Part shown: piece by piece, positions 14,344 to 20,121 of the stretch
Layout of the letters: each line of letters begins with the position of its first letter
Numbering within the stretch: position 1 is the first letter of the stretch
NCBI GenBank assembly: GCA_964618405.1
Contig: CAZUAY010000019.1
Location: forward strand, 1 to 22,606
Source: JBBQIY01 sp964618405
Lineage (GTDB): Bacteria > Verrucomicrobiota > Kiritimatiellia > RFP12 > UBA3636
Length of the DNA stretch: 22,606 nucleotides
Direction: 5' to 3'
Notes under the pieces: model-generated
The model's database searches: none
Told to the model about the DNA's origin: nothing
What the model saw: only the letters and a program-made list of their open reading frames with translations
Program-made: the position numbers and the translations under genes

Positions 14344-15506
14344 TGCAGTATTCCACTCCACCCAATGAAACAGCTCGCATCATGCCATCGTTCAAGCGGC
14401 GGGTTGCCTTCGCCGTAGGTGGCCTGCTCGCCATCCTTGTGCGTCTCGCCACGGCGCATCGACGCGCGTCACTGGCTCGCAGCCATAAAGACGCACCACT
14501 CTTTTTTTATGAGCCCTACGGGATGGGCGACATTATCACCCTCCAACCGCTCATCGTGTCATTTTTGGCAAGCGGTAAAAAAGTTATTCTCGCCGCCAAA
14601 CCAGCCTGGGGCGAAATCATCGCGCCCCACCCCGCCTTCACTTTCTTACCTGTGTCCCCTGCCTACACGGCCTACGATGTCAGTAAGAAATATCGCGGCT
14701 TCTTCCGAAGCGCTTGGAGCCTCGCGAAATCGCTTCAGCAGCACGTAGCAGGAAGCGAAGGAATCGACGTGCGCGGCGACGTCAGAAGCCTCACCATCCT
14801 CTATCTCGCGGGCTGTGGCAGGGTTCGCACCCTGCCCCGCTATTACACGGCAAACGATTGCCCCGTCATGCCCGGTGCCGCCCAACGCGTGCAACTTCTT
14901 CGTGGCGTTTCACGACGCATTGCGAATGCCGCATTCGCCCCTCCAGGAACGTATCTAAAAAGACCCAACGTAGCGCATCTTCTTCCCCCTGCCGGCATTA
15001 TTCCTGATTTCCGTCGTATTGGCCTTGTTCCGCTCACCCCGTGGGAAGGGAAACGCTGGGTGTCAGAACTCTGGCGCGAAACCATCCTCCGACTCCGCAT
15101 CGAAGGCTTTTCACCCGTGCTACTCTGCGGCCCCGAGGAAACCGATGCCGCCTTCACCGCCGTCGGTAGCGAGGATCTCAACCTCGAATGTCGTGAAGCA
15201 AAAGGGGTCCAGAGCTGGGTTGCTTTGATCGCCAAATGCGGGTCTATCATCACGGTGAATACAGGTCCCATGCACATTGCCGACGCGCTCGACAAACCGC
15301 TTGTTGTCATCGAAGGGAGTAGTCGTCTGCCACTTTGGGCACCCGAAGGCGACCGCGCTTACGTTGTACATCACCAAGATGTGGCAGGGTGTGCACCCTG
15401 CCACCAAGTGGGTGACCTCAAAAAATGTCACCGCCGCTGCATGGCCCTCGTCCGCCCCGATGAAGTCATGCACGCGTTAGAAGAGGTCCTGCGCAAAGAC
15501 AAGTAA
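14343..15506 (+). CDS. GT9-family glycosyltransferase (heptosyltransferase-like)
   Basis: This 387-aa protein of the ADP-heptose:LPS heptosyltransferase family has two Rossmann halves. The N-terminal half has FFYEPYGMGDIITLQPLI with the GD of the first loop; a link with EGIDVRGD follows. The C-terminal half has GLVPLTPWEGKRW, GFSPVLLCGPEE, the family motif VNTGPMHIADALDKPLVVI and PLWAPEG. A terminal GCAPCHQ-C region is also usual in the family. It likely adds a sugar in lipopolysaccharide core or a similar glycan. The ATG at 14343 is chosen over an upstream GTG because GGAGGTGG precedes it and it overlaps the GT2 stop. Two copies of a palindromic element lie inside it in different frames. Confidence 0.85.
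   Translation: MQYSTPPNETARIMPSFKRRVAFAVGGLLAILVRLATAHRRASLARSHKDAPLFFYEPYGMGDIITLQPLIVSFLASGKKVILAAKPAWGEIIAPHPAFTFLPVSPAYTAYDVSKKYRGFFRSAWSLAKSLQQHVAGSEGIDVRGDVRSLTILYLAGCGRVRTLPRYYTANDCPVMPGAAQRVQLLRGVSRRIANAAFAPPGTYLKRPNVAHLLPPAGIIPDFRRIGLVPLTPWEGKRWVSELWRETILRLRIEGFSPVLLCGPEETDAAFTAVGSEDLNLECREAKGVQSWVALIAKCGSIITVNTGPMHIADALDKPLVVIEGSSRLPLWAPEGDRAYVVHHQDVAGCAPCHQVGDLKKCHRRCMALVRPDEVMHALEEVLRKDK
14814..14838. repeat. Intragenic palindromic element, copy 1
   Basis: GGCAGGGT (14817-14824) and ACCCTGCC (14829-14836) form an 8-bp inverted repeat with spacer TCGC. The 25-bp block differs from copy 2 (15380-15404) at three positions. It is read here in the frame TGT-GGC-AGG. Confidence 0.65.
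15380..15404. repeat. Intragenic palindromic element, copy 2
   Basis: Perfect 11-bp arms GTGGCAGGGTG (15381-15391) and CACCCTGCCAC (15394-15404) surround a 2-nt centre. It is read in the frame GTG-GCA-GGG, different from copy 1, although both lie in the same gene. Confidence 0.7.
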
Positions 15507-15510
15507 GCGA

Positions 15511-16665
15511 TTAGGCGAACTTCTCCGCGACTTCTTTCATCCGCTCCGAGATCACAATATGCTGAGGACATTTCGGCTCGCACGCGCGGCACGCCACGCA
15601 AGCTGAAGCCTGCTTGCCGAACATGGTGACCCAGTTTTGATACTGCGCCTTGCATTCTTCCTCAGTCTTTCCCTTGGAAAGCGTGTTGTAAACCTGGAAA
15701 TTATACGGGATGGCAACACCGTAAGGACAGGGCATGCAGTACTCACAGCTTGTGCAGGGAATGGTGTTCTGCCCGAGGAGAGCTTGCTGCGCCTTAGAGA
15801 TGATAACGGTATCGGCGGCCTTGAGCATGCCAACCGACGCACGATTGGCGTACTTGATGTTGTCGTCGACCATTTGTCTCGACCCCATGCCGCTCAGCAA
15901 CATGGAGACTTCGGGCATATTCCAGATAAAATCTAATGCCCATTCAACGTGCGATTTGCCGGTTCCATCGAAGAGTTTGACAACATCGGGTGATAGCAGG
16001 TTGGCAAGATTGCCGCCACGTAGCGGTTCCATAACGATCACCGCAAGGCCCTTAGCATGAGCATATCGCAAGCCCGCCAAACCCACTTGATGGTCGATAT
16101 CGAGATAGTTGAGCTGAATCTGACAGAAGTCCCAAACGTCGGTATAATCGACAATTTCTTTAAATGCCTCGAGGCTGTCGTGAAAAGAAAAACCGATATG
16201 CCGAATTTTTCCTGCCTTCTTCGCTTTCAGCATTTTCTCCAACAGCCCCTGCTTAAGGCAAACATTCTCCCACAAATCTTTGCTCAACGAGTGGAATAAA
16301 TAAAAATCGATATGGTCAGTTTGAAGACGTTTTAGTTGCTTGTTGAGGATGCGTCCGAAGTCGCCCGACTTCTTCCATTCCCAACCTGAAAACTTGGTTG
16401 CGACATACGTCTTTTCACGATAGCCATCTTTCAAAGCAAGCCCCACGACACGTTCCGAATGGCCACCATGGTAGCCAAATGCGGTGTCGATATAGTTTAC
16501 GCCCTTGTCGATTGCACAACGCAGCAAGGCAACAGCGGCATTATCATCAACCTGTTTTTTCGACTCTGGATCCAAAGGATCAATTGGAACGACCGGTAAT
16601 CGCATCGCGCCATAACCTAGTACTGAAACCTCAATACCTGTTTTGCCAAATTTTCTGTATTTCAT
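15511..16665 (-). CDS. Aldo/keto reductase with C-terminal [4Fe-4S] ferredoxin-like domain
   Basis: This 384-aa oxidoreductase has an AKR barrel (about 1-290) fused to an iron-sulfur tail. The AKR catalytic set is visible: D60 and Y65 in NYIDTAFGYHGG, K91 in VATKF and H125 in FYLFHS. The tail has CTSCEYCMPCP (Cys 304, 307, 310, 313) and CVACRACEPKCP (Cys 356, 359, 362, 366), enough for two clusters. Such fused enzymes are common in anaerobes; the substrate is unknown. The start at 16665 is chosen over an upstream frame extension because AAGG lies 8 nt before it and MKYRKFGKTG is the usual family opening. It converges on the GT9 gene with a 4-bp gap, so no terminator fits between them. Confidence 0.93.
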   Translation of the reverse strand: MKYRKFGKTGIEVSVLGYGAMRLPVVPIDPLDPESKKQVDDNAAVALLRCAIDKGVNYIDTAFGYHGGHSERVVGLALKDGYREKTYVATKFSGWEWKKSGDFGRILNKQLKRLQTDHIDFYLFHSLSKDLWENVCLKQGLLEKMLKAKKAGKIRHIGFSFHDSLEAFKEIVDYTDVWDFCQIQLNYLDIDHQVGLAGLRYAHAKGLAVIVMEPLRGGNLANLLSPDVVKLFDGTGKSHVEWALDFIWNMPEVSMLLSGMGSRQMVDDNIKYANRASVGMLKAADTVIISKAQQALLGQNTIPCTSCEYCMPCPYGVAIPYNFQVYNTLSKGKTEEECKAQYQNWVTMFGKQASACVACRACEPKCPQHIVISERMKEVAEKFA

Positions 16666-16730
16666 ATTGCTGCCTTTTCGAACGATCACTGCGAACGCTT
16701 TATCCCATTACCCGCTAAACTGCCGATGCT

Positions 16731-16814
16731 ATGGACGAGGACGAAATCCTGAAGCAATTCCTTGTACAGAGTATATTTTCTGGCCGGGAAGTGCAAGAAG
16801 AAGTCATCATGTAA
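16731..16814 (+). CDS. Possible 27-aa small ORF ending in a palindrome
   Basis: ATG at 16731 opens a 27-residue frame, starting MDEDEILKQFLVQ and ending EEVIM, with acidic and hydrophobic composition that looks protein-like. Its stop TAA (16812-16814) lies inside the left arm of a 40-bp palindrome. There is no ribosome site and no recognised family. It may be a remnant of a longer gene or chance. It is divergent from the aldo/keto reductase. Confidence 0.2.
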   Translation: MDEDEILKQFLVQSIFSGREVQEEVIM

Positions 16815-16850
16815 TCGGTCAGGCACAGGGGGCTGTGCCTGACCGATTAC
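16811..16850. repeat. 40-bp palindrome with perfect 18-bp arms
   Basis: The left arm is GTAATCGGTCAGGCACAG (16811-16828), the centre GGGG (16829-16832) and the right arm the exact reverse complement (16833-16850). No T-run follows on either strand, so a simple intrinsic terminator is unlikely. It resembles REP-type dispersed palindromes; only one copy is in the window. Confidence 0.85.
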
Positions 16851-16851
16851 A

Positions 16852-16879
16852 GTCGCTAGTCGCTAGTGGCTAGCCGCTA
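16852..16879. repeat. Imperfect 7-bp tandem repeat (GTCGCTA)x4
   Basis: Units GTCGCTA, GTCGCTA, GTGGCTA and GCCGCTA follow the palindrome with no gap beyond one base. The unit shares the pattern GTNGCNA and its 7-bp length with the GAGTTGC repeats further right. Confidence 0.7.
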
Positions 16880-16921
16880 GTACTGTCGCGGACGATTCCG
16901 GCATCACCGAGGCCAGCCACA

Positions 16922-16963
16922 GGGGAGAAGTAGCGAGGGGAGAAGTAGCGAGTTGCGAGTTGC
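16922..16963. repeat. 15-bp direct duplication plus two GAGTTGC heptamers
   Basis: GGGGAGAAGTAGCGA occurs twice in a row (16922-16936 and 16937-16951), followed by two GAGTTGC units (16950-16963). The block AAGTAGCGAGTTG recurs at 18734-18747 at the start of the long heptamer array. Confidence 0.75.
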
Positions 16964-17245
16964 AGTAGATTCTTCCACAAATTCAATTCCGGGGTTTTTA
17001 AACACCGAGAGTTCGAGACACAGATGGATGGGAATAGGAGAGCCAATTTGGGGCGGCATCGGGATCCAAAACGAAAAATCGGTATCGGGGATTCCGAGAG
17101 ATATGCCCCTTATTTTCGTGTAGAGAGGGACAAAAAAATGGGTGGAAAAAAATGTTGCCCCATCGTTTTTTCGCGGCGCAGCCTCGCGGGGGCTTGCCTG
17201 TTTGTCGTTTTGCACAGGCTGGGCGCTTTTTTACGGAAGTTTTTA
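16964..17245. other. Intergenic stretch with no supported gene
   Basis: Open frames on both strands have biased composition and no motif or ribosome site. A weak hairpin GCCTGT/ACAGGC (17196-17219) is followed 7 nt later by six T, too far for a convincing terminator. The region may be decayed coding or repeat sequence. Confidence 0.5.
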
Positions 17246-17275
17246 TTGCAATCGGCATCAAGCCAATGCTACAAT
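17246..17275 (+). promoter_or_regulatory. Predicted extended -10 promoter of the beta-helix gene
   Basis: TTGCAA (17246-17251) and TACAAT (17270-17275) are separated by 18 bp. The -10 matches five of six bases and is preceded by TGC. A leader of about 77 nt follows. Confidence 0.55.
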
Positions 17276-17358
17276 AAGTAGCGTGCTAAGAGGCTCTGTA
17301 CAGTAAAACAATAATTCAGAGAATATAAAATTGAAAACCAATTGTCAAAAGGAGAAGC

Positions 17359-18732
17359 ATGATGAATCTTAATACCCATTTATTGAGACGTTTTATTGCT
17401 ATCGTCGGCGTTATTACTTTTGCCGCGATGCCAAGTCTGGCCGTTGAATGGTGGGTGGCACAGGACGGGCAGACGCCTGATCCGAATGGCCTGTACACCA
17501 ATCGGGCCACCGCTGCCACCGATATTCAAACCGCCATCAACAAGACATCAAACGGGGATACCGTCTGGGTGGCACCTGGTACGTACGGTCGACCGCCCAC
17601 GCCCATTGAAAAATCCGGAATCACGAACATGGTCACCATTAACAAGTGGATCACCGTGCGTAGTTCCAGCGGCAATCCCACCGATACGATCATTGATGCC
17701 GGTGGGGCCGCGAGCAATCGTTGTGTATGGATCGATGCAACGCTCTCCGCAGGAGCTGATTCAACGGCACGGCTGATCGGCTTTACGGTGACGAACGGCT
17801 TCGCGGACGGCGGCGGCGTGTTTTTCAATCTAACCAACCTACGGCGCACAGCCATCGTGGACAATTGTATTGTGATCGGAAACCGTGGTATTAGCAGTGC
17901 CGGAGGCCTTTACGGACAATATACAGGGAGTCCCTCTGCCAGCTTGATCGTAACCAACACCCTTATCCGCAACAACAGCGGCGGAGGTATGTGGAAACGG
18001 TCTACGGCCGACCTTAACGTTGTTGATTCACGCTTTGAAAACAACACGCCAAACGGACTTAGCTGGTATGATGGCACCAACCGGGTCGAACGCTGCGTCT
18101 TCACAAGCAACGCTAAAACTAATGCAAGTGGTAGTGCGGCTCTCACTATTTCGAAATCAAGCGGAGGCAATAGCTACAACGAGGTACGCAATAGCCTTTT
18201 TTATGATAATCGCTTCATTCACACGGTGGAAACCCCATCTGGAGCATCGGCAATAATGGCATACAATGGATCCGTAACAGACATTTACAATTGTACGATC
18301 GTGAGCAACTTCCAATCCAGTGGGGTCTACGGCGGAGCCCTCTATTCGCAGGGAGGCTCTGTTTTCCGAATATGGAATTCAATTGTTCGTGACAATTATA
18401 AAGGCGGTGCTGAAGTGAACACTGCTGCAAACGCCACTGGTTCCTTGTTCGTTTTCACTAATTCATGCACACCTCTGATCGAGTCCTCCCAAGCAAGCTT
18501 CCCTGCGGAGGCGAATAATATAAACGTTGATCCGCAGTATGTGAATCCCACGGGAAATGATTTCCGGCTCAAAAAATCCTCTCTCTGCCTCAATACCGGA
18601 ACGAATCAGGCATGGATGACGAGTGCAATCGATTTGAACAAAAATCGGCGTTTAGACACGTTGTACAATCGCGTCGATATGGGTTGCTACGAATATGTTT
18701 ATGAGCTTGGGACGACGATTATCGTGAAGTGA
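17359..18732 (+). CDS. Secreted right-handed parallel beta-helix protein
   Basis: This 457-aa protein is exported by a Sec signal peptide: a basic start, a hydrophobic core, and likely cleavage after A28 in MPSLA. The mature part opens with the pectate-lyase-like segment AATDIQTAINKTSNGDTVWVAPGTY, typical of parallel beta-helix proteins. Repeated rungs follow, with N-rich and G-rich turns such as IVDNCIVIGNRG, IYNCTIVSN and WNSIVRDN. The end has DFRLKKSSLCLNTGTN and DLNKNRRLDTLYNRVDMGCYEY, the usual cap of such proteins. Substrate or binding partner is unknown; polysaccharide binding or cleavage and surface adhesion are both possible. AAAGGAG precedes two adjacent ATGs (17359 and 17362). Tandem heptamer repeats flank the gene on both sides, the right one starting 10 bp after the stop. 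Confidence 0.85.
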   Translation: MMNLNTHLLRRFIAIVGVITFAAMPSLAVEWWVAQDGQTPDPNGLYTNRATAATDIQTAINKTSNGDTVWVAPGTYGRPPTPIEKSGITNMVTINKWITVRSSSGNPTDTIIDAGGAASNRCVWIDATLSAGADSTARLIGFTVTNGFADGGGVFFNLTNLRRTAIVDNCIVIGNRGISSAGGLYGQYTGSPSASLIVTNTLIRNNSGGGMWKRSTADLNVVDSRFENNTPNGLSWYDGTNRVERCVFTSNAKTNASGSAALTISKSSGGNSYNEVRNSLFYDNRFIHTVETPSGASAIMAYNGSVTDIYNCTIVSNFQSSGVYGGALYSQGGSVFRIWNSIVRDNYKGGAEVNTAANATGSLFVFTNSCTPLIESSQASFPAEANNINVDPQYVNPTGNDFRLKKSSLCLNTGTNQAWMTSAIDLNKNRRLDTLYNRVDMGCYEYVYELGTTIIVK

Positions 18733-18741
18733 AGAAGTAGC

Positions 18742-18846
18742 GAGTTGTGAGTGGCGAGTTGTGAGTTGCGAGTTGCGAGTTGCGAGTTGCGAGTTGCGAG
18801 TTGCGAGTGGCGAGTTGCGAGTTGCGAGTGGCGAGTTGCGAGTGGG
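18742..18846. repeat. Minisatellite of fifteen 7-bp units, GAGTTGC type
   Basis: Fifteen contiguous heptamers follow, mostly GAGTTGC (nine units), with four GAGTGGC/GAGTGGG and two GAGTTGT variants. The array starts 10 bp after the beta-helix stop and ends 55 bp before the acetamidase gene. Because 7 is not a multiple of 3 it reads as a 7-residue repeat peptide in any open frame; this is not evidence for a protein. Confidence 0.95.
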
Positions 18847-18900
18847 GACCCTATTTGAAGAGAGGGCAAATGGCGAAGCGTTTGAGTAAGGGACACGACA

Positions 18901-19803
18901 ATGTTACGGATTGGTAAAGACAAAATTTGTTACACCATGTCGGCCTCACACCCGCCGGTGGCGGAGGTAGACCTAGGCGAACTCTTCCTCGTTGAAACGG
19001 AAGATTGTTATAGCGGACGAGTGCGTACGCCTAGCGATCATTTCACGAGCGATCTGTGGGATACGGTTAACCCTGCAACGGGTCCGATTGTGATACGAGG
19101 CGTACGTCCAGGGTCGGTGTTGCGCGTTGAGGTCGTTGAGATTCGCATACGCGATTTTGCGGTGATGTGTCTGGAGCACGGTGCAGGCGCCTTGGGACGT
19201 CAGGTCGAGGGGGTCGAGACCAGCATCCTGCCGATTCGCGACGACCGATTGTGGCTGAACGATGCTCTGGGAATTCCGTTGCGCCCGATGATCGGCGTGA
19301 TCGGTACTGCGCCCGCTGGCGAGCCCGTGCTCAACGGCACTCCGGGGGAACATGGTGGAAACATGGACTGCAAAGAAATTTGCGCAGGTAGTTGCTTATA
19401 CCTTCCGATCGCTGTTCCAGGGGCACTACTGAGTTTGGGCGACCTCCATGCCATGATGGGCGATGGAGAGGTTGGAATTTGTGGGGCAGAGGTTTCTGGC
19501 GAGGTTCTGTTGCGAGCCTCCCAAATCAATTGGGCTCTGCCGACGCCCTGTATAGAGACCTCGACGCACCTGTCGTTTATCGCCTCTGCAAAGACGCTCG
19601 ACGCTTGCGAAGGACTGGTGCTCGAAAAAGCGCATCGTTTTCTCGTCGATATCGAGGGATTGGCGGCTAACGAGGCGGTTCGCTGGATGAGCTTGCTCGG
19701 CGATCTGCAAGTCTGTCAGGTTGTCGATCCACTGAAGACGATGCGATTTTCTCTTCCCAAAAGGAGTCTGAAAAAGATCCCGAGCGGCACGGTATCTACC
19801 TAG
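18901..19803 (+). CDS. Acetamidase/formamidase family protein
   Basis: This 300-aa enzyme of the FmdA/AmdA family hydrolyses short amides such as formamide or acetamide to ammonia and the acid; the true substrate is not known. Family marks are TGPIVIRGVRPGSVLRVEV (60-78), HGGNMDCKEI (151-160) and PGALLSLGDLHAMMGDGEV (173-191), holding metal-binding and active-site residues. The family core ends near VCQVVDPLKTMRFSLPK. The last dozen residues (RSLKKIPSGTVST) are encoded by DNA that, in another frame, is part of a decayed DUF4838 gene, so the native C-terminus was probably altered by recombination. AAGGG lies about 9 nt before the ATG. Location is predicted cytoplasmic (no signal peptide). Confidence 0.88.
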   Translation: MLRIGKDKICYTMSASHPPVAEVDLGELFLVETEDCYSGRVRTPSDHFTSDLWDTVNPATGPIVIRGVRPGSVLRVEVVEIRIRDFAVMCLEHGAGALGRQVEGVETSILPIRDDRLWLNDALGIPLRPMIGVIGTAPAGEPVLNGTPGEHGGNMDCKEICAGSCLYLPIAVPGALLSLGDLHAMMGDGEVGICGAEVSGEVLLRASQINWALPTPCIETSTHLSFIASAKTLDACEGLVLEKAHRFLVDIEGLAANEAVRWMSLLGDLQVCQVVDPLKTMRFSLPKRSLKKIPSGTVST

Positions 19804-19993
19804 GCGCCACCGCCTTTGCCAAGGCTAATGGAGTTGATGTCTCCAGTCTGCAGGGTGCTACGTTTGTTCATAAGGCGGCTCGGCACACCATGTCGTCACC
19901 GTGATCACCTACGAAAAGTATGCCAAGACGCATCCTGAGTATTTTGCCCTGCATAACGGTGGTGCTTTAGACGGTGCACCGTTACACAGGTGA
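19764..19993 (+). pseudogene. Remnant of a DUF4838-type protein gene
   Basis: Two frames give pieces that read like this family. From 19764 the frame reads ESEKDPERHGIYLGATAFAK and continues ANGVDVSSLQGATFVHK to a TGA at 19902. In a second frame, VVTVITYEKYAKTHPEYFAL and HNG follow, ending at a TGA at 19991. DUF4838 proteins have an 'IYLG' segment near the N-terminal domain and, more than 100 residues later, an 'HPEYFAL' motif. Here they are almost adjacent, so a large internal deletion plus frameshift is inferred. The beginning overlaps the end of the acetamidase gene in a different frame. Confidence 0.7.
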
Positions 19994-20090
19994 AAAGCGA
20001 AGGACTGTCGAACACCAAGTCTGGAGTGACATTCTGAATATGTCGCAGATCCCCGGCGATGCCTCGATGGGTCGCATCCACTTCCGTTAG
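19974..20090 (+). pseudogene. Short coding-like remnant of unknown origin
   Basis: A 38-residue open piece reads, in part, TVEHQVWSDILNMSQIPGD and ends MGRIHFR. It follows a stop codon and has no ribosome site. Its end resembles the C-terminal region of prepilin-type proteins of PVC bacteria ('GRIHFRH...'), but this is a weak memory-based match. It overlaps the DUF4838 remnant and most likely belongs to the same decayed stretch. Confidence 0.3.
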
Positions 20091-20121
20091 CTCAATCGGC
20101 TCTGTTTTTTGCAAATTAGTA

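Noticed and set aside
16811..16850. Long palindrome as an intrinsic terminator
   Set aside because: No T-run follows on either strand.
17040..17110. Similar short blocks (CATCGGGAT and TATCGGGGA) as a dispersed repeat
   Set aside because: Only two weak matches of under 12 bases; not distinguishable from chance.
17196..17232. Hairpin plus T-run as a terminator upstream of the beta-helix gene
   Set aside because: The stem is only 6 bp with a 12-nt loop, and seven bases separate it from the T-run; there is also no gene directly upstream to terminate.
18742..18846. Heptamer array as a CRISPR array
   Set aside because: Units are only 7 bp and contiguous, without spacers; no cas gene is present.
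18699..18923. Minus-strand frame encoding a repeated LATRNSQ peptide
   Set aside because: A 7-bp tandem DNA repeat always yields a 7-residue repeat when a frame is open; no start signal supports translation.
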